A stretch of 64,000 bases of DNA, from the NCBI GenBank assembly GCA_018436725.1, contig JAHDKT010000042.1, positions 62,001 to 126,000 of the forward strand. Reading direction: 5' to 3'. Source of the DNA: Synergistaceae bacterium. Its GTDB lineage: Bacteria > Synergistota > Synergistia > Synergistales > Aminobacteriaceae. Both the position numbers and the translations under genes were made by a program. Under the pieces are notes generated by a model. That model was not told where the DNA came from. It worked only from the letters and a program-made list of their open reading frames with translations, and made no database searches. Positions 1-7,596 of this stretch are shown here, piece after piece; the stretch's first letter is position 1, and every line of letters starts with the position of its first letter.

Positions 1-1
1 T

Positions 2-260
2 GTGCTCGAAGGCAACGTCACGGCGTCGGGGTTTGGTGAAAAAGCAACAGAGGTTATGAAAGCAAGGAAAATAGTGGCATTAGGAACCTCTCACAGGCCT
101 CCTGAAGAGAGAAAGCAAGGATTGGGATCTTCTGGCTATTGATGATTTTGCGTTGAGATCGTTCCGAGGATTTGATAAAACGACTACAATGGGAACATCG
201 ACATAAATGTTCAAGAGAAAGGAGCACCTCGCAAATCATGCCCAACAACATCAATCGAAG
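2..260 (+). other. Decayed coding remnant, unidentified
   Basis: No intact gene is visible in the first 385 bases. One reading frame is open from the window edge to a TGA at 140-142 (46 codons). A second frame, open from about 78 to a stop near 217, contains the string DLLAIDDFAL, which looks like the Walker B strand of an IstB-type transposition ATPase. The frames do not join into one protein. This suggests a relic with at least one frameshift, but ten residues are too few to name a family. Confidence 0.2.
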
Positions 261-323
261 GGGTTATACCTACTTCGCTTGACATGATCCCGCGTTCTTA
301 GGGAAAATCTATCGAACCACAAG

Positions 324-377
324 GGAAAGAGGGGGGGGAGAAAGACTGTGTAGCGTGCCTTTCTCCCCCCTCTTTCC
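324..377 (-). terminator. Strong stem-loop after the PDZ/FxLYD operon
   Basis: A purine-rich arm (about 324-344) pairs with a pyrimidine-rich arm (about 359-377) through roughly 19 base pairs with one bulged G. The loop is about 14 bases. It lies a few bases past the stop codon of the leftward gene at 386, where a terminator is expected. No long U-tract follows on the minus strand, so it may act as an RNA-end stabiliser or an atypical terminator. Confidence 0.5.
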
Positions 378-385
378 TTCCTCTT

Positions 386-640
386 CTACATTCCCATCTC
401 GAACTTTACCTTGAGCTTCGAGATGTCCGGGGAGGGGAGTTCCTTCATGGAAATCGCCTCGAAAGTATCGGTATCGCCGTTACGAAAACCGTTCATGACG
501 AACTGAAGCACGTCGAGCAACTTCCCCGAAGCATCGTAAACGCTCAGCTTGAACACGGCCTGCTCATAGTTCTTACCGGAATTGTTGGTAATTTCGCCGA
601 TGAAGCGGGTACCTATCGGATTGCCTTTTTCGAGACTCAT
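386..640 (-). CDS. Small FxLYD-like beta-sandwich protein
   Basis: This 84-residue protein resembles an FxLYD-type immunoglobulin-like domain. It has an early IGEITNNSGKNY stretch, then a strand FKLSVYDASGKLLD typical of the family, and a basic C-terminal strand. It has no signal peptide of its own. It starts five bases after the stop of the PDZ gene, and its ribosome site AAGGA overlaps that stop region, so the two are co-transcribed. FxLYD domains usually occur in extracytoplasmic or phage-borne proteins of unknown role, so no specific function can be given. Confidence 0.6.
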   Translation of the reverse strand: MSLEKGNPIGTRFIGEITNNSGKNYEQAVFKLSVYDASGKLLDVLQFVMNGFRNGDTDTFEAISMKELPSPDISKLKVKFEMGM

Positions 641-645
641 CTATA

Positions 646-1341
646 TTATTCCTTGAGAGTGATCATATCCTGCTTCCCATCTCTTGAGAAGGTTAAAAAA
701 ATCGTCGATTTCTGAGCTGCTCTGTTCGCAAGGTATGATTGAAGAGCGTTTACATCGAAGGTTGTTGTCGACCTTCCGTTGACCTCGAGAAGAATGTCGC
801 CCGCCACAAGTCCGGCGTCGGCTGCGATGCTGGCAGCCTCTATCTCGCGGATGACAACGGTCCCGTCTTCGAGCTTTGCCCCCAATCGAATTCCAAGGGC
901 TTTTTCACGCACGTTACCCGATCCGGGCAACTGGTTCACCGCTTCGCTTGCGATTTGCGACATCGGGGTTCCGTCGATCTTATTCTTGATCTCCTGAATA
1001 TACGGTACGAGGTGATCTATAGGGCGCTGGCGGGACATGTGCCCGGTGGTATCGGTCTGTGTAACCATCAACTTCACGTTGCCGTCGCGCTCCAACATGT
1101 TGAACTTCACCTTGCAAAACGTGGAAACTACCCATATACCATCTCCGAAGTTTTTCCCTACCACGACCTTGTGAGAGTCCACTTCGTCGATGTAGAAGTT
1201 TTTCCCGGTCATTACCTCGAGAACTACATCCTGCACTTCCCGTATGGTCGTCTCCATTATCGTGGTCGTATACAACGTTGCGGCGTGTGCTGTTGTACAG
1301 AGAAGCATGGATATGGTGATCGCGAGAAGCATCTTCCTCAT
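646..1341 (-). CDS. Exported PDZ-domain protein
   Basis: The 231-residue product has a clear signal peptide (about residues 1-20, ending AHAATL). An uncharacterised alpha/beta region follows at about 25-115. A PDZ domain covers about 148-231, seen as LGIRLGAKLEDGTVVIREI and a later AGLVAGDILLEVNGRS. No protease domain is present, so it is not a HtrA or Ctp peptidase; it is more likely an envelope scaffold or substrate binder. Its ATG overlaps the TGA of the small gene upstream (ATGA), showing translational coupling. It is the only large intact member of the leftward operon behind the S24 repressor. The role is unknown. Confidence 0.7.
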   Translation of the reverse strand: MRKMLLAITISMLLCTTAHAATLYTTTIMETTIREVQDVVLEVMTGKNFYIDEVDSHKVVVGKNFGDGIWVVSTFCKVKFNMLERDGNVKLMVTQTDTTGHMSRQRPIDHLVPYIQEIKNKIDGTPMSQIASEAVNQLPGSGNVREKALGIRLGAKLEDGTVVIREIEAASIAADAGLVAGDILLEVNGRSTTTFDVNALQSYLANRAAQKSTIFLTFSRDGKQDMITLKE

Positions 1342-1461
1342 TCGTTTTTCTCCTCCTTATCAATAAGAAACTCTTCCGCATTCTTGATGGTTGCTTCTAC
1401 TTCCAGCTCCTCATCTGCCGCTTGGCGGCCACTCTAGGCGCGGGAAGGCGATGATCATCAT
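1338..1461 (-). pseudogene. Small coupled gene, apparently frameshifted
   Basis: An ATG at 1461 overlaps the TGA of the previous gene and opens MMIIAFPRLE before running into a stop. The neighbouring frame, open from a TAG near 1433 down to a TGA at 1338-1340, encodes the acidic tail ADEELEVEATIKNAEEFLID and ends by overlapping the ATG of the PDZ gene. Start and stop are both coupled to neighbours but lie in different frames: the 124-base span is one base over a multiple of three. A frameshift near 1405-1430 is the simplest reading, whether a real mutation, a sequence error or recoding. Confidence 0.4.
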
Positions 1462-1717
1462 TCCATCTCCAGCGACTGTGAATACCACTTGTCGCCGTTA
1501 GTGCGCATGACGGCTAGATACCATGTCCGCGATGTCGCTCCAAAGGCATTCTTAGCGTCCGCCAACGAGTACACTTCCCACGTGTTCGGTGCGTTGATGC
1601 AGGCGTCGGCGCACCGGTGCCTTGGGGAGTGTTGCCAATGGCGAAGAACATGTACACGACGAAAACGGCGACCGACGGGACGCATGCGAGGAAGAGGAGT
1701 TGCATCTTTTTGTTCAT
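1458..1717 (-). pseudogene. Small single-span membrane protein gene, frameshifted
   Basis: From an ATG at 1717, preceded by the ribosome site GAGGA, the reading begins MNKKMQLLFLACVPSVAVFV: a short basic start and one membrane span (residues about 6-27), then GNTPQGTGAP. That frame becomes nonsense-like after about residue 40. The adjacent frame takes over with NAPNTWEVYSLADAKNAFG and ends at 1458. The 260-base span is one base short of an intact frame, placing the shift near 1585-1625. The intact ancestor would have been a bitopic or lipoprotein-like protein of about 86 residues. No family is recognised. Confidence 0.45.
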
Positions 1718-1786
1718 AGCGAATATTCCTCTTTGTTTTAAGCAAATCTCTTTGACTTCTTGAGAGGCGCTCTCTCTGCTACCACA

Positions 1787-2788
1787 TCACAACACCGGTT
1801 TCGGGTCCCATTGGCGGACAATTTTGAGGGCGCGACCGTACACCAGGAAAAAGGACGCCTTGCCGATGATGATGTCTTCGTACTCCTTGTTCAAGGAACG
1901 TAGGCGGGTTTCTCCTTCCGGTCCCTTCACGATCCCCTTAACCATAAGACGGCCGTCCAGACAAACGACGACGATGTTGCCGGATACCCACTCTTGAGAC
2001 CTTTTGAAAATCACAAGGTCGCCGTCGTGTATCTGCGGCTCCATAGAATCTCCATCCACATAGATCGAAAGCAGACCGTTGTCGCTGTAGAGCGCCGCGA
2101 TTTTGCCGTCGAAAAGGGGGAATCGGTCGATCTCTTCCCACACAATTTCTTCGCAGCAATTCCCGGTGCCCGCGCTGACTTTGACCTCCGAAGAAATGAC
2201 GGGAATCCATGTCAGAAGGTCGATGTTGTGCATTTTTTGAGGAGATGTCTCATCGACGGACTTATGTGCTCTATCAAAAGGGTTCCCGTCAGGACACGAG
2301 AAAGTCGGATCATCAGTTTCACCGAGGAGATAGAAAAGAGAGACTTCTAAACACTCGGCCAAGCGCGAAGCCATTTGAATGTCGGGAGTCTTACGATGGG
2401 CCTCCCAGTCCATCACGGGATAGCGCGACAATCCAACAGCTTTTCCTAATTCCTCCTGAGAAAGCTTTTTCGCCTTTCTTGCAGCCTCCAACCTTTCGGC
2501 AAATACGCTGATAGACCCTGTGTCCATGGGACATGCGCCATGATGTACAGGAACGAGATCGTCGGTCTCGCTAAGGAGGTAGGCGAGTGTCGTATTTGAT
2601 ATCTCCGCAATCCGTCTCTTGGTTTTGTCGTTTGGCGCCTGCGCACCTGTTTCCCAGCGAGATACCGTGATTATGGACACACCAAATTCGCGAGCGAAAT
2701 CAGCCTGTACGAGGCCTGCTTTTTCTCTCGCGATCTTAATACGTTTCCCAAGGGCAACATTCTCCGGTTTTTTCACTCTTTTAACCAT
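1787..2788 (-). CDS. Self-cleaving S24 repressor with two HTH domains
   Basis: A phage-type or LexA-like repressor of 333 residues. Two XRE-type helix-turn-helix domains are visible at about 11-66 (VQADFAREFGVSIITVSRWE) and 90-148 (SQEELGKAVGLSRYPVMDWE). A peptidase S24 domain covers about 205-330. The expected catalytic pair is present: Ser248 in GDSMEP and Lys284 in LMVKGI. A candidate Ala206-Gly207 cleavage bond lies in KVSAGTG. The ATG at 2788 was chosen because the first HTH begins just after it and AGAGG precedes it; the frame stays open further upstream. It is divergent from a Cro-like gene and heads the leftward operon. Tandem HTH domains in one S24 repressor are uncommon. Confidence 0.85.
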   Translation of the reverse strand: MVKRVKKPENVALGKRIKIAREKAGLVQADFAREFGVSIITVSRWETGAQAPNDKTKRRIAEISNTTLAYLLSETDDLVPVHHGACPMDTGSISVFAERLEAARKAKKLSQEELGKAVGLSRYPVMDWEAHRKTPDIQMASRLAECLEVSLFYLLGETDDPTFSCPDGNPFDRAHKSVDETSPQKMHNIDLLTWIPVISSEVKVSAGTGNCCEEIVWEEIDRFPLFDGKIAALYSDNGLLSIYVDGDSMEPQIHDGDLVIFKRSQEWVSGNIVVVCLDGRLMVKGIVKGPEGETRLRSLNKEYEDIIIGKASFFLVYGRALKIVRQWDPKPVL

Positions 2789-2936
2789 GCCTCTATTATG
2801 CATAGTTCGCCTAATTTGTGTATGCGCGCATCGTGATAATGAGATAGTCGAATAACGCTTATGTTGGTTCTTAAGGCCCATTGAAAAAATAGGCGCTCTA
2901 CGCTTATTATTGTGGGCGAAGAAAAAAGGTGAGTGA
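2789..2936. promoter_or_regulatory. Divergent repressor/Cro control region
   Basis: This AT-rich spacer separates the repressor from the Cro-like gene. A rightward promoter is proposed from TTGAAA (2881-2886) and TATTAT (2905-2910), spacing 18. The octamer ACGCTTAT occurs twice, at 2855-2862 and 2900-2907. The second copy overlaps the proposed -10 box, as expected for an operator. The leftward promoter is not clear. Confidence 0.5.
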
Positions 2937-3191
2937 ATGATTCCAATGAGAAGTATAGCAATTAATCGCAAAGCGACTGGTATGAGTCGGGAGGATTTCG
3001 CCTCGATCATCGGAGTTTCGGCTATCACTGTATCTCGCGGGGAAACCGGGAGGCGAAGTCCAGACGCCGGCACCCTGTTGAAGCTATCTCGATTTTTTTT
3101 CTGCACCGTAGACGATCTGGTAAACCTTACCACGCCCCGGCGGTCGGGGGCGTGGTACGCGACGGCGGAGCCTGTCGTAGCGGAAGGGTAG
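2937..3191 (+). CDS. Cro-like HTH protein, probably truncated by a frameshift
   Basis: The 84-residue reading starts at an ATG behind AAGGTGA. It contains an XRE-family helix-turn-helix at about residues 8-62 (MSREDFASIIGVSAITVSRG and a following helix LLKLSRFF), typical of a Cro-type partner of the divergent repressor. After residue 65 the frame becomes atypical. The +1-shifted frame continues with VDQEAVYRIRSIPEREARLG and LLDLLDGVADSPEGYRLLEC to a TAG at 3326-3328. One extra G in the G5 run at 3146-3150 would join the two into about 131 residues. The ancestral gene therefore probably spanned 2937-3328. Confidence 0.6.
   Translation: MIPMRSIAINRKATGMSREDFASIIGVSAITVSRGETGRRSPDAGTLLKLSRFFFCTVDDLVNLTTPRRSGAWYATAEPVVAEG
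3130..3155. repeat. GC-rich inverted repeat inside the Cro-like gene
   Basis: A perfect 9-base stem, CCACGCCCC (3130-3138) with GGGGCGTGG (3147-3155), encloses an 8-base loop. It coincides with the point where the coding frame of the Cro-like gene appears to change, so it may have caused a replication or sequencing slip. Confidence 0.6.
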
Positions 3192-3376
3192 ACCAGGAAG
3201 CGGTGTACCGGATTCGGTCGATACCGGAAAGGGAAGCGCGACTCGGCCTCCTCGATCTCCTGGACGGCGTAGCCGACAGCCCGGAAGGCTACCGCCTGCT
3301 CGAATGCGCGGAAAGCCTCTACCAGTAGACCGACCCCCACGCAGTATGTACCTTGACAACCGAACGGAAGAACAAC

Positions 3377-3396
3377 AAAAAAACCCTCGAAGAGGG
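3377..3396 (-). terminator. Rho-independent terminator, leftward
   Basis: On the minus strand, a five-pair stem (CCCTC 3' of a GAA/TTC loop with GAGGG) is followed by seven T residues, corresponding to the A-run at 3377-3383. It would stop leftward transcripts entering the Cro/repressor region from the right. No intact leftward gene lies upstream, so it may protect the control region or be a leftover. Confidence 0.5.
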
Positions 3397-3411
3397 GGGT
3401 AAGTCGCATCC

Positions 3412-3450
3412 GGATACTCCGAGGTCGAATATTTCTACCTCGGAGTATCC
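3412..3450. repeat. Perfect 14-bp inverted repeat
   Basis: GGATACTCCGAGGT (3412-3425) is repeated in reverse complement at 3437-3450, with an 11-base loop rich in A and T. No T-tract follows on either strand, so a simple terminator is unlikely. Nothing else is recognised between 3329 and 3652. Confidence 0.7.
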
Positions 3451-3652
3451 CCCTCCTCTGCGTTCAAGGGTTCGGACCGACGCTGCGGTGTTCACGTCGG
3501 GGTTGTCGGTATGTTCCAAAAAGTGACCGATTGACTCGTCGAAATAGTCCGCGAAGAAGATAAGCCATTCTATTCATGTCCATATCGCACCGCTCTCGAA
3601 AAATAGGTAAGGTTGTTCGGTGACGCTGCAAATGGTTGTCATTCGTTTCTGA

Positions 3653-3823
3653 GTTAACCACTTCTTCCGGCTACCGCAACGGCATACAACGTCGAAATTA
3701 CTTTTGGCGTTCGACATCGAGACTTTCGAAGAACCGCCGGAAACTCCCGAGGAGAACTATTTCACCGAAAAAAGCGACAGGTCGGTTGACGACCGCCGCT
3801 CTATAGAGTGCATGCTGCATTAA
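3653..3823 (+). pseudogene. Coding relic with exonuclease-like motif
   Basis: A 56-codon open stretch without a start codon begins after a TGA at 3650-3652 and ends at TAA 3821-3823. It contains LLLAFDIETFEEPPETPEEN, whose FDIET core resembles the ExoI motif (Asp-x-Glu) of DnaQ-like 3'-5' exonucleases or family B polymerases. The remainder is an acidic tail. It is probably the remains of a larger gene; the family assignment rests on one motif. Confidence 0.25.
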
Positions 3824-3904
3824 AATATGAAAATACTTTCTACTCTTTCATCGGGATCGCGCGATGTGATATGAGCATTAATACCTATCAAAGCGACTCT
3901 TTTT

Positions 3905-3927
3905 AGAGGAATTCCTCTTGTTTTTTT
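3905..3927 (+). terminator. Rho-independent terminator
   Basis: AGAGG (3905-3909), AATT and CCTCT (3914-3918) form a short hairpin followed by TGTTTTTTT. It closes the accessory region and insulates the diguanylate cyclase gene. The stretch 3928-4145 is AT-rich with no supported gene. Confidence 0.5.
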
Positions 3928-4145
3928 CTTCTCGTCTTCATATAATATTTAAAAGAGTAGTTCACAGAGAAATGATTACCTTTGCTTTTTTTCTCTCGGG
4001 CGTTATCGAACACCTCTTCTTCGATGAACGTTTTTCCTTGCGATAGTAAAGTACTACCGGTGATTTGTCGGTGTTTCTTCCAAAGGATATTGATCCGGTT
4101 TCTGTCGGAGCTTTTTTCCCGGCTCTCCAAAGGGGTGTGCATTTC

Positions 4146-6158
4146 TTGATATTTGCCACGTTTCGATCCACATTATTACGATATTATAGGACAACGTTTT
4201 GTCTTTTTTTCTCTGTCGCCTGTCTGATCTCTTTTCTTGGTTTTTTCATATACCCGTCGCAGGGTTTTTATGTGGTGGGAATCTCGTCTTTCTCCTCCGC
4301 TCCAAACCGCAGTGTTCGGTACGGAATGGTGCAGCTCCACCCTTTCTTCTTCAAAGATGAAAATGGCATATACAAAGGATATATGCCGGATCTTCTTGCA
4401 CTCCTCGCTCAGAACGAAGGATGGCGTCTCTCTTTGGTCGAGGCGCCGGGCGACGAACTTGTACAAATGCTTCAAAACGGAGAAATCGACCTCCTGAGTA
4501 TGGCCCCCACACCTCGCTTGGAAAAACTATTCGATTTCGGCAAGGAACATCACTATGCTACATGGTATACATTTTTCACCCGCCAAGACTTGGAAGTACT
4601 CACATTTCGGGATCTCGAAGGAAGGAAGATCTCTATGCAGGCCGGCTTTTTCGCACTTTCCGAACTTCGGCGTATCTTGGACGGTATAGGGATTCGGTAC
4701 GAGATAGTGGAAACAAAAACAGTCGACGAGGCATTGGAGATGCTCCGTTCGGGAGTCGTGGATGTGTGTTCCGCGGAACAGCTCGCGACTTTGGGCAAGG
4801 TACGACGGCTCTCTTTCCGTAGAAGCCCGGTTATATTCGCCACATCGAGGATATTTTTCGCTACGACCAGTGGAAAGAACGCGGAGCTGCTGGCGCGGCT
4901 GGATAAAAAACTCGCCGAGATGAACGCTTCGCCGCTTTCGCCTTTGCCGATGCTGCTGCGTCGCTGGTACTACGACGATGAGTTTACTTTTTTTCCACAA
5001 TGGGCTCTTTGGACGTTTTTTTCTACGGCGGTTGTTTTGTTGCTCGTCGGCGCCGGCTTCGTAGTTTTTTTCAAGAAGGAGCGCCGCCTTCGTCTTCAGG
5101 GCAAGCAACTTCAAGAGCGCTTCGAATTCGAGCGTTTTCTCAGCGAAGCATCCCGCATGCTGCTTTCCGAAGAGGAAGGAGATGATGTGCTGCGAAATAC
5201 GTGCCGTACACTCCTGGAAGTTGCCGATGCCCGAAGACTTCTTCTCCTGAAGAGCACCTTCGCCTCATCCCGGCGCCGATCAGTCGACATATGTTTTGAG
5301 TATGCCGCCCCGGGTCTTGCGCATATCGCCAAAACGACAGAAGGAAAGTTAATTTTTGTAAGCGATATTCCCCGAAAGTGGCTCATTGACTTCACACGGG
5401 GAAAAGTCGTCAAAGGACGCCTCGATACAACGTCGTTGAAAGATTTCTTTCCCGCCTCGGAAGGGGGGTACTTTCTTTTCTATCCTCTTTTCGAAGGAGG
5501 TCGCTTCTGGGGTACACTCGCCATCAATACGCATAAAGATGAAGAGTGTTCCGACACGGCGAATCTTCTCTTTCATTCGTATTCAAAAATGATCTCGGCG
5601 TACCTTCTCAGAAAGCGCCAGGAGCGGCGACTTCTTCGCCTCGCCACAACCGACGCGCTCACAGGATTGCCGAACAGGAGGAGTTTTTTCGAATCGCTAT
5701 CGCGGGAAATAACAAGAAGCGTTCGCCGAGGGCGCCCGATTTCCCTAATCCTTTGCGATATCGACATCTTTAAAAATGTGAACGACACGTACGGCCACGA
5801 CGTCGGAGACGAGGTTCTTCGCCAGTTCGCAAGGGTTCTGCGAAAAACAGTACGCGCAGAAGATCTTCCCGTGCGTTATGGGGGAGAGGAGTTCGGCGTT
5901 CTTTTGCCCGAAACCGATCTGCGGAATTCGCTGCAAACAGCGGAACGTCTGCGGAATGTCGTGGAAAAAACCCGCTTCCATATTGACGGGGGAGTTGAGA
6001 ACTCGCTTTTCATATACCTGACCGCAAGTTTCGGGGTCGAAGAGTTTCTCGGGGCTCAGGACAGCGCAGCCGAATTTTTCGCAAGAGCGGACCGTGCGCT
6101 CTACGAAGCGAAAACAGGGGGGCGAAACCGTGTCGTCGCAGGAAATCGTCCGCAATAG
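4146..6158 (+). CDS. Membrane diguanylate cyclase with periplasmic binding-protein sensor
   Basis: This protein is predicted to make cyclic di-GMP from GTP in response to a periplasmic solute. From the TTG at 4146 (site AAAGGGG ten bases upstream) the order is: membrane span about 13-38, SBP_bac_3-type binding domain about 43-275, second span about 285-305, a GAF-like region about 325-480, and a GGDEF domain about 510-670. The active loop reads RYGGEEF, and RAED sits exactly five residues before it, matching the inhibitory I-site. No EAL domain is present, so it should only synthesise. Upstream TTG (4065) and GTG (4137) starts are also open but lack a ribosome site at a good distance. Amino-acid-like ligands are usual for the sensor family. 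Confidence 0.85.
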   Translation: MIFATFRSTLLRYYRTTFCLFFSVACLISFLGFFIYPSQGFYVVGISSFSSAPNRSVRYGMVQLHPFFFKDENGIYKGYMPDLLALLAQNEGWRLSLVEAPGDELVQMLQNGEIDLLSMAPTPRLEKLFDFGKEHHYATWYTFFTRQDLEVLTFRDLEGRKISMQAGFFALSELRRILDGIGIRYEIVETKTVDEALEMLRSGVVDVCSAEQLATLGKVRRLSFRRSPVIFATSRIFFATTSGKNAELLARLDKKLAEMNASPLSPLPMLLRRWYYDDEFTFFPQWALWTFFSTAVVLLLVGAGFVVFFKKERRLRLQGKQLQERFEFERFLSEASRMLLSEEEGDDVLRNTCRTLLEVADARRLLLLKSTFASSRRRSVDICFEYAAPGLAHIAKTTEGKLIFVSDIPRKWLIDFTRGKVVKGRLDTTSLKDFFPASEGGYFLFYPLFEGGRFWGTLAINTHKDEECSDTANLLFHSYSKMISAYLLRKRQERRLLRLATTDALTGLPNRRSFFESLSREITRSVRRGRPISLILCDIDIFKNVNDTYGHDVGDEVLRQFARVLRKTVRAEDLPVRYGGEEFGVLLPETDLRNSLQTAERLRNVVEKTRFHIDGGVENSLFIYLTASFGVEEFLGAQDSAAEFFARADRALYEAKTGGRNRVVAGNRPQ

Positions 6159-6186
6159 CCCCTATTAAGCGCTGAAACGGATTTTT

Positions 6187-7581
6187 TTATCCTTTCATCA
6201 CTGCAATCGGCCGCAGTTTCGCTACTTTTCGGCTTAAACCTGTCCGATGAACTACTTCGACAACACTTGCAACATCTTTGTAAGCCTCCGCCGCTTCTTC
6301 TCCCAGAGTGCGTCCGGTTTCCGCCATAACGATTATTCCTTTTTCCGAAAGAGCGCGAAGGAGATCTCCTCCGTCAAACTTCTTCACAGCCTCGTTTCTG
6401 CTCATCATACGTCCCGCACCGTGACAGGTCGATCCGAATGTTCTCTCTTCAGCGAGACGCGTTCCGAGAAGCACATGGCTGGCCGTTCCCATACTGCCTG
6501 GGATAAGAACGGGCTGTCCTGAAAAAGCCCGAGTCGCACCTTTTCGATGAACGCAGACAATACGATCCCGTCCTTCCCACCGATGCTTTTCGATATGCGC
6601 CAGATTGTGGCTGATATCACGCACCGTATGCAGGTGCTCGCGAGGGAAGAAACGTTCGAAAACCTGCCGGACGGAATCGGCGATCAGTTGGCGGTTCGCC
6701 ATGGCGAAGTTTGCCGCCGCCCGCATCGCTCCCAGGTATTCTTGACCTTCCTCGGACCTGAACGGTGCGCAACAGAGTTGCTGGTCCGGTACGCAGATTC
6801 CATAGCGCCCCATCTTTCTACGCATCGTTTTCAAAGCGTCGTCACACACCTGATGTCCAAGCCCCCGGCTTCCGCAATGAATCATCACCGTCGCACAACC
6901 GACTGCGAGCCCCATCCGGGAGGCGTCGACGGTGCTGAAGATCTCATCGACAACCTGAATCTCCAAAAAATGGTTTCCGGATCCGAGCGTCCCCAGTTGT
7001 GTCGCCCCTCGTTCTTTTGCCCGCTCCGAAACCGCACCAGGAAGAGCCCCTTGCAGGCAGCCGTTTTCCTCGGTATGTTCAAGGTCCTTTTCCGTCCCGA
7101 AGCCGTTTTTTACAGCCCATCGCGCTCCATTTTCCAGCACTTTTTCAAGTTCTTTATAGGAAAGTTTTCTTCCTCCGCCGGAGATCGCTCCGGAAGGAAT
7201 AGCGGAAAAGAGGGCGGGGAGAAGTTTATCTACCGTACACAGCATATCCTCTGCGGAAATGCGGGAAGCGAGTAGCCTGACGCCGCACGAAATATCGTAC
7301 CCCACGCCGCCTGGACTGATAATTCCATCGTCGAGATCGAACGCAGCCACACCTCCTATCGGAAAACCGTACCCCCAATGAATATCCGGCATGCCAAAGC
7401 TGTAGCCCAGGATGCCTGGGAGCGTCGCTACATTGGCGATTTGAAGTAATGTATTATCGGCGTCAAGCATCGACTCGATGTATCTGTCCGCGAAAATCAT
7501 CCCGGGCACACGCATCCCCGGTACAACCCCGGGGTGAAGCAAAATACGCGTATCGTCGAGCCTTTCGATAAAGCTGCGCAT
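6187..7581 (-). CDS. rtcB: RNA ligase RtcB
   Basis: RtcB joins RNA 2',3'-cyclic phosphate ends to 5'-OH ends using GTP and Mn2+, in RNA repair or tRNA healing. The 464-residue length is normal for the family. Visible signatures are HWGYGFPIGGVAAFD, the metal-site Asp/Cys in GYDISCGVRL, GSGNHFLEIQ, HNLAHIE and the guanylylated-His motif SCHGAGR. The ATG at 7581 lies eight bases after GGGAGG, which is better than the GTG nine bases upstream. It is directly downstream of the archease gene, its known activator, with a 15-base gap. Confidence 0.95.
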   Translation of the reverse strand: MRSFIERLDDTRILLHPGVVPGMRVPGMIFADRYIESMLDADNTLLQIANVATLPGILGYSFGMPDIHWGYGFPIGGVAAFDLDDGIISPGGVGYDISCGVRLLASRISAEDMLCTVDKLLPALFSAIPSGAISGGGRKLSYKELEKVLENGARWAVKNGFGTEKDLEHTEENGCLQGALPGAVSERAKERGATQLGTLGSGNHFLEIQVVDEIFSTVDASRMGLAVGCATVMIHCGSRGLGHQVCDDALKTMRRKMGRYGICVPDQQLCCAPFRSEEGQEYLGAMRAAANFAMANRQLIADSVRQVFERFFPREHLHTVRDISHNLAHIEKHRWEGRDRIVCVHRKGATRAFSGQPVLIPGSMGTASHVLLGTRLAEERTFGSTCHGAGRMMSRNEAVKKFDGGDLLRALSEKGIIVMAETGRTLGEEAAEAYKDVASVVEVVHRTGLSRKVAKLRPIAVMKG

Positions 7582-7596
7582 CAAACACACCTCCCG

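Noticed and set aside
739..1437. Long plus-strand open frame opposite the PDZ gene
   Set aside because: It is the antisense of a gene with a signal peptide, PDZ motifs and start-stop coupling; its own product has no sensible composition or ribosome site.
2789..3409. N-terminal 207-residue extension of the S24 repressor
   Set aside because: It runs through the divergent control region and opposite the Cro-like gene; the first HTH and a ribosome site place the start at 2788.
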